Origin: CAVQZA01 sp963718355
GTDB taxonomy: Bacteria; Actinomycetota; Thermoleophilia; Gaiellales; Gaiellaceae
Length of the DNA stretch: 64,000 nt
Direction of reading: 5' to 3'
Assembly: GCA_963718355.1 (NCBI GenBank)
Contig: CAVQZA010000009.1
Coordinates: forward strand, 99,402 to 163,401
Position numbers and translations under genes: made by a program. Positions 34,671-42,830 of the stretch are shown here, piece by piece. Numbering within the stretch: position 1 is the first letter of the stretch; every line of letters begins with the position of its first letter. A model generated the notes under the pieces. That model did no database searches, was not told where the DNA came from, and worked only from the letters and a program-made list of their open reading frames with translations.

Positions 34671-36302
34671 CTACGCCGACGCCGAGCCAGGCTTGGCCTG
34701 GGCGCCGGGCGGGACTGTCGGAATGCCGCGGGTGAACAGCAGGGCGACGAGCGCGAAGAGCGCCAGAATCGAGACGGCTACTCGCAGCCCGTCGATCCGG
34801 CTCTCCTCGTTCGTCTTCACGATCGCGTCGGCTGTCCTCGGCGGGACGTGCGCGTCGGAGAGCGCGGCCTTGAGGTCGGCGTCCGAGATGAACGGAACTC
34901 CGCCGGCGAGGCTTGCCTGTGCCTTCGCCGCGACGCGGTTGGGGACAGCAGGGTTGTTCTGGACACCGGTGAGGAACGAGGCGGTCAGCGCGGAGATGAG
35001 GATCGCGCCGGCGAGCGCGGTCCCGATCGACGCGCCCAGCTGTGTGCCCGTGTTCTGGAGCCCGCCCACCTCACCGCTCTGCTCGTCGGGCACCGCCGAC
35101 ACAGTCACGGCCCCCAGCTGGGAGGCGATCGAGCCGATCCCGGCGCCCGCGAGCAGCAACGGCCAGGTGACGATCGACGCCGCGGCGCCGTAGTCGAGCA
35201 AGGCGACGAGGAGCACGAGGCCGCCGAACATGGCGACGAAGCCGAGGCGGATGACCCGCCGCGGGTTCGCCCTCGGGAACACCTTGGGGACGCCGGCGGC
35301 GAAGAGCAGCAACATCAGCGAGAGCGGCAGCAGATGCATGCCCGTCGCGACCGCCGACAGGCCGAGCGCGACCGACAGGAACAGCGGCACGACGAAGAAG
35401 ATCCCGGCCTGCACAAGGAACAGGAAGAAGAACGAGGTGACGCCGTCGCGCAGCTGGATGTTGCGCAGCATCTTCGGGTCGATCAGCGCAGCCTGGCCAC
35501 GCGCGATCCGCCGGTTCTCCCACATCGCGAACAGGCCGATCACCACACCGCCCGCGAGGACGAGCCAGATGACCGGCGAGAGCCCGAGCCACTGCGGAGA
35601 GCCCGGCTTGGCGCGCACGAACCCCCACGAACCTGACTTGAGGATGCCGATCACGATCAGCCCGAGGCCGGCCGCCGACAGCCCGGTGCCGACCAGGTCG
35701 AGCTTGGCGCCCTTCTCGGCCGGTGTGTCGTTCACCCGCCGCGCCAGGCCGAGAATCACGATCACGATCACCACTTCGCTGACGAACACCCACCGCCAAG
35801 AGGCATACGTCGTAAAGAAGCCCCCGATCACCGGCCCGACCGCGGCGGCCATCGCGCCGGCGGCCGCCACGAGCCCGTACGCGCGCGGCCGGTCCGGCTT
35901 TCCGAAGTTCGACGCGACGAGTGCGACGATCGCCGGGAAGATCAACACCGCGCCGAACCCCTCCAGGAATGACCAGCCGATGATCAGCACCGTCAGGCTG
36001 TGAGAGAGCGCCGTCGTCAGCGACCCGCACGCGTAGACGACGCACCCGATCGTGAACGCCCGCTTCCGGCCGATGATCTCGCCGATCCTCCCACCGGTGA
36101 TCATCAGGGACGCCATCACCAGCGTGTAGAGCGTGATCGCCAACTGGATCCCGGTCACGTCGGTGCCGACGTCCCTGGCGACCGTCGCGATCGCCGTGTT
36201 CATCACGGTCATGTCGAGCGCCATCACGAACTGCGCCGCTGCCAAGGTGAGCAGCACCAGACTCGAAGCCTTGGCAGCGGCAGAGGATCCTGTGGAGGCC
36301 AT
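34671..36302 (-). CDS. DHA2 family MFS drug exporter
   Basis: 543 residues from ATG 36302, 14 likely membrane segments. QFVMALDMTVMNTAIATVA marks TM1 of the DHA2 group; GGRIGEIIGRKRAFTIG is motif A; FPAIVALVASNF and GPVIGGFFTTYASWRW (motif C region) follow. The C-terminal part carries an extra loop after TM13. Probably proton-driven export of toxic compounds. Intact, unlike the MFS gene at 24344. Confidence 0.92.
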   Translation of the reverse strand: MASTGSSAAAKASSLVLLTLAAAQFVMALDMTVMNTAIATVARDVGTDVTGIQLAITLYTLVMASLMITGGRIGEIIGRKRAFTIGCVVYACGSLTTALSHSLTVLIIGWSFLEGFGAVLIFPAIVALVASNFGKPDRPRAYGLVAAAGAMAAAVGPVIGGFFTTYASWRWVFVSEVVIVIVILGLARRVNDTPAEKGAKLDLVGTGLSAAGLGLIVIGILKSGSWGFVRAKPGSPQWLGLSPVIWLVLAGGVVIGLFAMWENRRIARGQAALIDPKMLRNIQLRDGVTSFFFLFLVQAGIFFVVPLFLSVALGLSAVATGMHLLPLSLMLLLFAAGVPKVFPRANPRRVIRLGFVAMFGGLVLLVALLDYGAAASIVTWPLLLAGAGIGSIASQLGAVTVSAVPDEQSGEVGGLQNTGTQLGASIGTALAGAILISALTASFLTGVQNNPAVPNRVAAKAQASLAGGVPFISDADLKAALSDAHVPPRTADAIVKTNEESRIDGLRVAVSILALFALVALLFTRGIPTVPPGAQAKPGSASA

Positions 36303-36334
36303 CAGTCGTTCATCTCTCGTAGAAGACCGCCCGG

Positions 36335-36574
36335 CTACATCGTCGAGACGGCGATCTCCTTCGGGCGTGCGATCAGGTAGATGAGCACGCCGAGAACGGG
36401 CAGAAAGATGATCAAGACCGTCCACATCGCCTTCGCCCAGCCGCTGTGATCCTGCCGGCGGAAGTTGTCGACGAACACGTGGATCACGACGAAGACCCAG
36501 ATCACGAAGACGAAGAACATGATCATCCACCAGACCACGTCCCAGAAGCTCGGGTTGTTCGTGTAGGCGAGCAC
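36335..36574 (-). CDS. PLDc_N-type small membrane protein
   Basis: 79 residues from GTG 36574, with AAGGGA about 8 nt upstream. The open frame extends to 36739 but the extra part is not conserved-looking. Two membrane segments (WDVVWWMIMFFVFVIWVFVV and AMWTVLIIFLPVLGVLIYLI) flank a short basic loop RRQDHSGWAK. This is the PLDc_N layout, found alone in many actinobacteria. Function unknown. Confidence 0.75.
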   Translation of the reverse strand: MLAYTNNPSFWDVVWWMIMFFVFVIWVFVVIHVFVDNFRRQDHSGWAKAMWTVLIIFLPVLGVLIYLIARPKEIAVSTM

Positions 36575-36676
36575 CAGCGTTCCCTTCGCTCGTACCGGAA
36601 TGGGCCCGGCCGCCCGTGTCTCCAATACGGCCAACCTACGAGCGAAGGGCGGAATCGACGAGAGGGCGCGTCGCAT

Positions 36677-36690
36677 TTCACTTGGGTGAA
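36677..36690. promoter_or_regulatory. Palindromic motif between PLDc_N-type and channel genes
   Basis: TTCAC-TTGG-GTGAA, with GCAT and TGC flanks, in the divergent intergenic region. It resembles the perfect palindrome at 31040. Candidate operator for one or both genes. Confidence 0.4.
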
Positions 36691-36741
36691 TGCGATCGGT
36701 GCGATCGTTCCGGCGCACGCGCCGTGCGAGCCTGATCACGG

Positions 36742-37425
36742 ATGAACAACAGGGAACGCGCTCGTTATCGCCGGTTGCGCGCGTCGCGCGGGGGCCACAG
36801 CTACGCGTACGTCCTGGCGCTCGTCATCGCCTCGTTTTTGTTCGTCGCGATCGTTCCGAACGCGAGCTGGTATTCGGGCGTTCTCCTTCTGATCGAAAGC
36901 GCGACGTTGGCCGTGGCTCTCTGGACTTCGCGTGAGGGACCGCTGGCTGTTCGTATCGGCTTCGCCGCGATCGCCGTGGCCGTTGCGGCAGCGGAGTTGG
37001 TAGTCCGCGGACACTCACTGGAGGCCGTGGCCGGGGTCGTCAGCGGCCTGTTCGTCCTGGCGATCGTGGTCGTGATCGGTCGTGGCGTTCTCCGTCAGGG
37101 CGTTGTCAACCAGCAGTCGGTGATCGGCGCGATCTGTATCTACCTGCTGCTCGGGATGCTGTTCGTCTTCATCTACAGCGTGGTAGCCGCGCTCGGATCA
37201 GGGCCTTTCTTCGTCCAGGGGACCGACGGGAGCCCGGCGCTTCGCATGTATTTCAGCTTCGTTACCCTCACGACCGTCGGCTATGGCGACTACACCGCCA
37301 AAACAAACCTCGGCCACACGCTCTCCGTGACCGAGGCACTGATCGGGCAGCTGTACCTCGTGACCGTCGTCGCGTTGCTCGTAAGCAAGATCGGCGCCGA
37401 GCCAGACCCGGGCAGAGTCAGGTAG
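36742..37425 (+). CDS. Two-pore-segment potassium channel
   Basis: 227 residues. Four N-terminal membrane segments (residues 22-115) precede a classic pore unit: TM near 127-150, pore loop with filter TVGYGD at 178-183, and a final TM near 195-217. The six-segment layout resembles bacterial Kch-like channels without an RCK domain; the protein ends shortly after the last segment. K+ selectivity is inferred from the filter. Confidence 0.9.
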   Translation: MNNRERARYRRLRASRGGHSYAYVLALVIASFLFVAIVPNASWYSGVLLLIESATLAVALWTSREGPLAVRIGFAAIAVAVAAAELVVRGHSLEAVAGVVSGLFVLAIVVVIGRGVLRQGVVNQQSVIGAICIYLLLGMLFVFIYSVVAALGSGPFFVQGTDGSPALRMYFSFVTLTTVGYGDYTAKTNLGHTLSVTEALIGQLYLVTVVALLVSKIGAEPDPGRVR

Positions 37426-37432
37426 CAAGCCA

Positions 37433-37505
37433 TGGGCGGTGCAGGTCTCGAACCTGCGACCTCCTGCGTGTAAAGCAGGCGCTCTTCCAGCTGAGCTAAC
37501 CGCCC
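37433..37505 (-). tRNA. tRNA-Val (anticodon TAC)
   Basis: 73 nt cloverleaf on the minus strand. Acceptor GGGCGGT pairs with ACCGCCC; anticodon stem CCTGC/GCAGG with loop TTTACAC; T-arm GCAGG...CCTGC with TTCGA. CCA is not encoded. Confidence 0.95.
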
Positions 37506-37675
37506 GGACGGCCAAGAGGATAGACGCGCCCGTTCTGCGCCGCGCCCGACATGCGCGGGCGCGGCTGGCTTCGGCCCGGATTGAACGTGGCCCGCCGGAA
37601 AGTCGTCATGGCGCCGAAGGCGCCGGACTTTCCGGCGCTAGAACCGCTCGAGCCCGAAGAGGATAGACACGCAGC

Positions 37676-37688
37676 TACTCTCACCCGA
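37676..37688 (+). promoter_or_regulatory. -10 box of leaderless lipoprotein gene
   Basis: TACTCT at 37676-37681 with 7 nt before GTG 37689. Confidence 0.5.
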
Positions 37689-38099
37689 GTGTTGCGGCTC
37701 CTCCCCGCGCTCGGACTCTTGACCGCGATCGTCGCGCTCGCGGGCTGCGGCGGCGGGAGCTCCGCCTCGAAGGATGCGCAGAGCTGCTTCACGAAGCGTG
37801 GGTTCGACGTGGTGAATAAGCCGGATCTCGGCGCTACGAACGTCGGCGGCACCGACTGGTTCTCGGCGACGAAGAACGGCAGCCAGGTCGACGTGGCGTT
37901 CTTCCCGAGTCCCGCCGCCGCGCGCGCGGCGCGGACGAAGCTCGCGGCGATCACGAAGGCGGCGGGCAAGGCCGTGCACGTGCCGGTGACGGACAAGCAG
38001 CTCGCAGCCCAGATCCGCACGAACGGCAGCGTCCTCTACTGGTGGACTGGGACTCCGGCGAACGTCGCGGCGGTCGCCGCGTGCACTCTCACGCGCTGA
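37689..38099 (+). CDS. Putative lipoprotein
   Basis: 136 residues from GTG 37689, chosen because it is 7 nt after a -10 box and gives a clean signal peptide LRLLPALGLLTAIVALAGC with lipobox LAGC (Cys about 20). The mature part contains one Cys pair (SCFTKRGF and ACTLTR) and a compact alpha-beta domain. No family known. Its 3' end overlaps the convergent NhaA-DsbA gene by 11 bp. Confidence 0.8.
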   Translation: MLRLLPALGLLTAIVALAGCGGGSSASKDAQSCFTKRGFDVVNKPDLGATNVGGTDWFSATKNGSQVDVAFFPSPAAARAARTKLAAITKAAGKAVHVPVTDKQLAAQIRTNGSVLYWWTGTPANVAAVAACTLTR

Positions 38100-39970
38100 G
38101 ACGCGCGCGCTGGAGGGCGCCCCGCACCGCCGCCGAGAGGTCGTCGATGTCGAAGGCGCCCTGCTGGCGGCGGCCGTTGACGAAGAACGACGGCGTGCCG
38201 GTGACGCCGCTCTGGTCGGCGGAATCGATGTCCTCGGCGACCCGCGCGGCGTAGACGCGGCGGCGCAGCTCGTCGGTGAACCGGTCGACGTCGAGCTCGA
38301 GCTCGCCGGCGTACCGCACGAGGTCCGTCGGCAGCAGCGCGTCCTGGTGGGCGAACAGCAGGTCGTGCATCTCCCAGAACTTGCCCTGGGCGCCCGCGGC
38401 CTCCGCCGCCTCGCCCGCGAGCTGCGCATTCGGATGCACATCCGCGAGCGGCAAGTGGCGGAAGACGTAGCGCAGGTCGTCGCCGAACCCCCACACGATC
38501 GCGCGTACGGCCGGTTCGGCGCGGCTGCAGAACGGGCACTCGAAATCGCCGTATTCGACGAGCGTCACAAGCGCCTTCGCGGAACCGCGGATGTGATCGC
38601 GCTTCGGGTCGACGGCGACTGCGAGATCGACGGGGCGCTCGGCGGTCGACACGACGAAGCGCGCCGGAAGGAGCCTGACCACCCGGAAGGCGAGCCAACC
38701 GAGCAGCGACGCCCCGAGCGCGGCGCTCAGGACGCCGACCTTGGCCTCCTCCAGATCCTGGCCATGGAACGCTAGGCTCGCGATCAGCAGCGAGACGGTG
38801 AAGCCGATCCCGGCGACGACGCCGCTCGAGATGAGAGGCGCCCAGGCGACAGGAAGCCTCAGGCCCGGACGCAGCCGGGTCTGGATCCACGTCGCCCCGG
38901 CGATCCCGACCGGCTTGCCGACGACGTAGCCGACCAGGATCCCGAGCGTGATCGGCGAGGCGAAGCGAGCGGCGCAGGAGCTCCGAGCTGATCGGGATAC
39001 CCGCGTTCGCGAGCGCGAACAGCGGCACGATCGCGTAGCTCGTCCACGGGTGCCAGAGGTTCTGGAGCCGCTCGTTCGGCGAGACCGACAGCACGAGGCT
39101 CCGCCGCGCGGTGCTCGCGAGCTCCGGAGTCGGCTGCTCGCGGAACGAGCGGAACAGGTTCGAGGCACGCTCCAGGTCGAGCCGCGTCGCCGGATACGCG
39201 TAGGTCAGCAGGCCCATGATCAGGCCGGTGATCACCGGCTCGACTCCCGACTCGTAGACCGCCAGCCACATCACGGCGCCCAGGCCCGCGTAGAGGACGC
39301 CGCGGCGGACCTCGAACGAGCGCAGCACCAGCACGACGACGAGGACGACGGCCGCGACGGCGAGGTAGCCGAAGGCGACGTTGTGCGAATAGGCGACCCC
39401 GATCACGACCAGCGCGACGAGATCGTCCACCACGACCACGGTGAGCATGAACACGCGCAGCCGATCAGGGCAGGAGCGGCCGACGAGCGCGAGGACGCCG
39501 AGCGCGAACGCCGTGTCGGTCGACATCGCGGCGCCCCAGCCGTGCGCGCCCGAGCCACCCGCGTTGAACGCGAGGTAGATCAGCACGGGGACGGTGAGCC
39601 CGCCGAGCCCGGCCAACAGCGGCAGCATCGCCCGCCGGCGGTCGCGCAGCTCGCCCGTGTCGAACTCGCGCCTCGCCTCGAGCCCGATCACCAGGAAGAA
39701 GAAGGTCATCAGGCCGTTGTTGACCCAGCCCTGCAGATCCTGGGTGATCCCGTGGCTGCCGATCCGGATCGAGAAGTCGGTCGCCCACAGCGACTGGTAC
39801 GACGACGCGTCGACGTTCGCCCACACGAGAGCGGCGACAGTCGCGCCGAGCAGGAAGATCGAGCTGCCGACCTCCGTGCCGAGGAACGACCGGACGGGCA
39901 GCGCGAGGTTCCGCGCCCAGACGGTCCGGCCGACGGCGAGCTCGGGGGCCGCTGCGGTCACGTCGGTCAC
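38089..39970 (-). pseudogene. nhaA: NhaA Na+/H+ antiporter fused to DsbA-type thioredoxin domain, frameshifted
   Basis: GTG 39970 opens an NhaA domain: FFFLVIGLEARREF, AMSTDTAFALGVLAL and the ion-binding Asp pair in VVVVDDLVALVVIG. After SSELLRRS the frame must shift by one base near 38965 to continue FASPITLGILVGYVVGKP to the end of NhaA (about residue 420). A DsbA-like domain with CPFC in YGDFECPFC and cis-Pro GTPSFFVNGR follows to the stop. This fusion order is known in actinobacterial NhaA proteins. Repaired length is about 627 residues. Error or inactivation cannot be decided. Confidence 0.85.
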
Positions 39971-39982
39971 GGCCCTACGCTA
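39971..39982 (-). promoter_or_regulatory. -10 box of leaderless nhaA
   Basis: TAGCGT on the minus strand (39982-39977) with 6 nt before GTG 39970. Confidence 0.5.
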
Positions 39983-40015
39983 ACCGTCGGGGCCGCTCTC
40001 ACGGCATGGGGAAAA

Positions 40016-40294
40016 TCAGTGAGCGCTGGGAGACAGGCTGGTGTCTCCGTCGCCGAACCGAGGCTTTCGCGTCCGCACGGGCCCGAGCGGGGGCTTCGTC
40101 CGGAGCAGGTGCCCGATCAGCAGTCCCGAGGTGTGCGCAGTGGATTCGGTCGCGACGCAGTCGATCGAGACGCGCCAGCCGGCGACGGTGACCACATCGC
40201 CGGGGCGCACGCGGTCGTCTGCGCTGAACGGCAGCTCGACGACGTCGCCGCGCATCAGCGTGAATCGCACCGCATACCGTCGTTCGCTTCCCAC
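40016..40294 (-). CDS. Small hypothetical protein
   Basis: 92 residues from GTG 40294. YAVRFTLMRGDVVELPFSAD and RVRPGDVVTVAGWRVSIDCV form a plausible small beta-barrel, similar to short unnamed actinobacterial proteins; the C-terminal third is low-complexity. A 5-bp palindrome GTCTC-TT-GAGAC lies just upstream (40296-40307). Moderately supported. Confidence 0.5.
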   Translation of the reverse strand: MGSERRYAVRFTLMRGDVVELPFSADDRVRPGDVVTVAGWRVSIDCVATESTAHTSGLLIGHLLRTKPPLGPVRTRKPRFGDGDTSLSPSAH

Positions 40295-40359
40295 AGTCTC
40301 TTGAGACGACGATCACGCGCGAAGGTTCACTTGGACGTCTTGACTCCATCACCCCGAGG

Positions 40360-40908
40360 GTGCTCACATGGCGTGACCGAGTGCCGAGCCTGACGCCTGC
40401 CATCTACCTGATCACCGGACCGATGGCGGCCGGGAAGTCCACCGTTGCGCCGTTGCTTGCCTCACGTTTTGCGCGGAGCGTCCATCTCGAAGGAGATGTC
40501 TTCCGCCGCAGCATCGTCAGCGGACGCGTGGAGATGAGGCCTGACGGTTCGCCGGACGAACTCGAGCAGTTGCGACTGCGCTACCGCCTTGCCGCTTCTG
40601 CCGCGGACACCTACTTCGAGTCGGGCTTCACCGTCGTGCTGGAGGATGTTGTCGCCGGGCCGCTGCTCGAGGAGTACCGGACACTGATCCGGGGCCAGCC
40701 CTGCCACGTCATTGTGCTCCTGCCTTCAGTGGAGGTAGTTGCCGCGCGCGACGCCGGCCGCGGCGAAACGGGGTACACGGAGTGGACGGCCGCACAGTTC
40801 TACGAGGGGTTCGTGAACACCACGCCCCGCGTGGGCGTCTGGCTCGACACGAGCGACCTCACACCTGACGAAACGGTCGAGGCGATTCTCGCCTACAGCG
40901 AGACGTGA
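40360..40908 (+). CDS. P-loop kinase / phosphotransferase-like protein
   Basis: 182 residues from GTG 40360 (GTG 40381 is an alternative that keeps the P-loop near the N-terminus). Walker A GPMAAGKSTVAPLL is near residues 21-34; a Walker B-like VVLEDVVAG follows near 87. Length and layout fit the AAA_33 / chloramphenicol-phosphotransferase-like group of small-molecule kinases. Substrate unknown. Convergent with the HxlR gene (16 bp overlap). Confidence 0.8.
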   Translation: MLTWRDRVPSLTPAIYLITGPMAAGKSTVAPLLASRFARSVHLEGDVFRRSIVSGRVEMRPDGSPDELEQLRLRYRLAASAADTYFESGFTVVLEDVVAGPLLEEYRTLIRGQPCHVIVLLPSVEVVAARDAGRGETGYTEWTAAQFYEGFVNTTPRVGVWLDTSDLTPDETVEAILAYSET

Positions 40909-41348
40909 GCCGCGCCCGGGCCGGGCACGGTCTCGACTTCGCGCGGCGCGAGGATCGAGCCGTCGGCCGCTACGAGCGCCGCGGTGACCGGCGAGCCGTC
41001 GCTCACGCGGCGGGCCAGGCGCGGCGGCTCCTCCGAGAGGTAGCGGTCGCCCCACTGCATCAACGCCAGGAGCGGCACTCGCAGATCGCCGCCCTTCCTG
41101 GTCAGGCGATACTCGAACCGCTCCGGGCGCTCGCTGTAGCGGACGCGCTCGAGGATTCCGTTCTCCACGAGCCGGGCGAGCCGGTCGGTGAGGACGTTGC
41201 TCGCGATGCCGAGTGAGTCGCGGAGCTCGTCGAAGCGGCTCCGGCCGAGGAAGACGTCCCGGACGATCAGGAGCGTCCAGCGCTCGCCGACGAGCTCGAG
41301 CGCCTTGGCGATCGAGCAGACCTGTCCCTCGTAGTCGCGGTTGAGCAC
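40893..41348 (-). CDS. HxlR family transcriptional regulator
   Basis: 151 residues from GTG 41348. Signature SIAKALELVGERWTLLIVRD, then the recognition helix region LGIASNVLTDRLARLVENGI and the wing YRLTRKGGDL. HxlR proteins are dimeric winged-helix sensors, often of reactive or toxic compounds. Divergent from a DHA2-like exporter it most likely represses. The -10 box TATGCT (minus 41360-41355) lies 6 nt before GTG, so the regulator is leaderless. Confidence 0.9.
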   Translation of the reverse strand: MLNRDYEGQVCSIAKALELVGERWTLLIVRDVFLGRSRFDELRDSLGIASNVLTDRLARLVENGILERVRYSERPERFEYRLTRKGGDLRVPLLALMQWGDRYLSEEPPRLARRVSDGSPVTAALVAADGSILAPREVETVPGPGAAHVSL

Positions 41349-41360
41349 GGCTCGAGCATA
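41349..41360 (-). promoter_or_regulatory. -10 box of leaderless HxlR gene
   Basis: TATGCT on the minus strand at 41360-41355 with a 6-nt spacer to GTG 41348. Confidence 0.5.
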
Positions 41361-41365
41361 GCCGA

Positions 41366-41399
41366 GTTACTTGCATCACGCAACCCGCTGTGCTAGAAG
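41366..41399 (+). promoter_or_regulatory. Exporter promoter with overlapping HxlR operator candidate
   Basis: -35 TTGCAT (41371-41376), 17-bp spacer, -10 TAGAAG (41394-41399). An imperfect inverted repeat GTTACTTGCATCACGCAAC (41366-41384) covers the -35, the place where a bound HxlR dimer would block polymerase. A GGAGGG site at 41424 serves the exporter, which has a normal leader, unlike the HxlR gene. Confidence 0.5.
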
Positions 41400-41438
41400 T
41401 CGGTTTCTTCACGCAATCGACTCGGAGGGAAGCGCACG

Positions 41439-42830
41439 ATGGAGCGTCGTTGGCAGGTCTTGCTGGTCACCTCGGTCGCCGCCTTCATGGGCTTCCTGGA
41501 CGTGACGATCGTGAACATCGCCTTCCCGGCCATGCGCGCGAGCTTCCCCGCCGACTCGCTCGCGCACCTCTCGTGGGTGCTGAACGCCTACAACATCGTC
41601 TTCGCCGCCGCGCTCGTCCCGGCCGGACGGCTCGCGGATCGTTACGGCAAGCGCCGCTTCTTCCTGCTCGGGATCGGGATCTTCCTGACCGCTTCGGCCG
41701 TCTGCGGGTTCGCGTGGAACGTCGATGTCCTGATCGCCGCGCGCACCGTGCAGGCGCTCGGCGCCGCGATCCTCGTCCCCACCTCGCTCGGCCTCGTCCT
41801 GCCGGAGTTCCCGATCGAGCAGCGCGCGACCGCGACCTCCCTCTGGGGCGCGACGGGAGCCGCGGCGGCCGCAGCAGGCCCCGTGCTCGGCGGCCTGCTC
41901 GTCTCGTGGGAGAGCTGGCGCTGGGTCTTCTTCGTCAACCTGCTGATCGGGATCCCGGCGATCGTTCCGGCCCGCCGGCTGCTGCGCGAGAGCCGCAATC
42001 CCGCCGCCTCGTTCCCGGATCCGCTCGGCACGGCGCTACTGGCCGGCGCCGTCGCTGCGCTCTCGCTCGGGATCGTCGAGGGCCCGAGCTGGGGCTGGAG
42101 CTCACCGGCGGTGCTCGCCGCGTTCGCGGTCTCCGCGATCCTCGCGCCGCTCTTCGTGCTTCGCTCCGCACGCCACCGCGCACCGGTCTTCGAGCTCTCG
42201 CTGTTCAGGGTGCGCTCGTTCTCCGTGGCCAATGCGGGCGTGTTCGTGTTCGGCATGGGCTTCTTCGCGCTCCTGCTCTGCAACGTCCTCTTCCTGACGA
42301 GCGTCTGGCACTACTCGGTGCTGCTCGCCGGCTTCGCGCTCGTTCCCGGCCCGATCATGGCGATGCTCTCCGCGCCGGTCGGCGGGCGCCTCTCGGATCG
42401 CTTCGGCCAGCGCGTCGTCACCTTCCCCGGCGGCCTGCTCTTCGCCGCGGGTGCGCTCTATCTCGTGCTGCGGGCCGGTGTGCATCCGGCGTACTGGACC
42501 GAGTTCTTCCCCGGCGTCCTGCTGACCGGCACCGGCGTCGGCCTCTCGTTCTCCGGCTTCTCGAGCGCTGCAGTCGCACGGCTCCCGCGTGACCGCTACG
42601 CAACCGGCAGCGCGATCTCGACCACCTCGCGGCAGATCGGCGCCGTCGTCGGGATCGCAACCCTGATCGCGATCCTCGGCACGCCGACGACGTTGCACAG
42701 CTTCGACCGGGCCTGGGCGCTGATGGTGGTCACCGGAGGCGGAGCAGGCCTGCTGGGCCTCGCGCTCGGGCGCGTCCGTGCGCGCAACGTCGAGGCTGCC
42801 GAGCCGGCGGCGCTGGCCGAAGCCGCCTAG
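41439..42830 (+). CDS. MFS drug exporter (DHA2-like)
   Basis: 463 residues from ATG 41439 with GGAGGG 8 nt upstream. TM1 has FMGFLDVTIVNIAFPAM; motif A is GRLADRYGKRRFFLLG; GPVLGGLLVSWESWRWVFFVN gives the motif C region. Probably 14 membrane segments. Its position divergent from HxlR suggests substrate-inducible efflux. The last 4 bp overlap the convergent SulP gene. Confidence 0.92.
   Translation: MERRWQVLLVTSVAAFMGFLDVTIVNIAFPAMRASFPADSLAHLSWVLNAYNIVFAAALVPAGRLADRYGKRRFFLLGIGIFLTASAVCGFAWNVDVLIAARTVQALGAAILVPTSLGLVLPEFPIEQRATATSLWGATGAAAAAAGPVLGGLLVSWESWRWVFFVNLLIGIPAIVPARRLLRESRNPAASFPDPLGTALLAGAVAALSLGIVEGPSWGWSSPAVLAAFAVSAILAPLFVLRSARHRAPVFELSLFRVRSFSVANAGVFVFGMGFFALLLCNVLFLTSVWHYSVLLAGFALVPGPIMAMLSAPVGGRLSDRFGQRVVTFPGGLLFAAGALYLVLRAGVHPAYWTEFFPGVLLTGTGVGLSFSGFSSAAVARLPRDRYATGSAISTTSRQIGAVVGIATLIAILGTPTTLHSFDRAWALMVVTGGGAGLLGLALGRVRARNVEAAEPAALAEAA

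Noticed and set aside
38089..39970. NhaA and DsbA-type protein as two separate genes
   Set aside because: The second frame begins inside NhaA sequence (FASPITLGILVGYVVGKP), so the break is a frameshift within the antiporter, not a gene boundary.
40296..40307. GTCTC-TT-GAGAC palindrome as an operator
   Set aside because: Short, single copy and next to a weakly supported gene; could be chance in GC-rich DNA.
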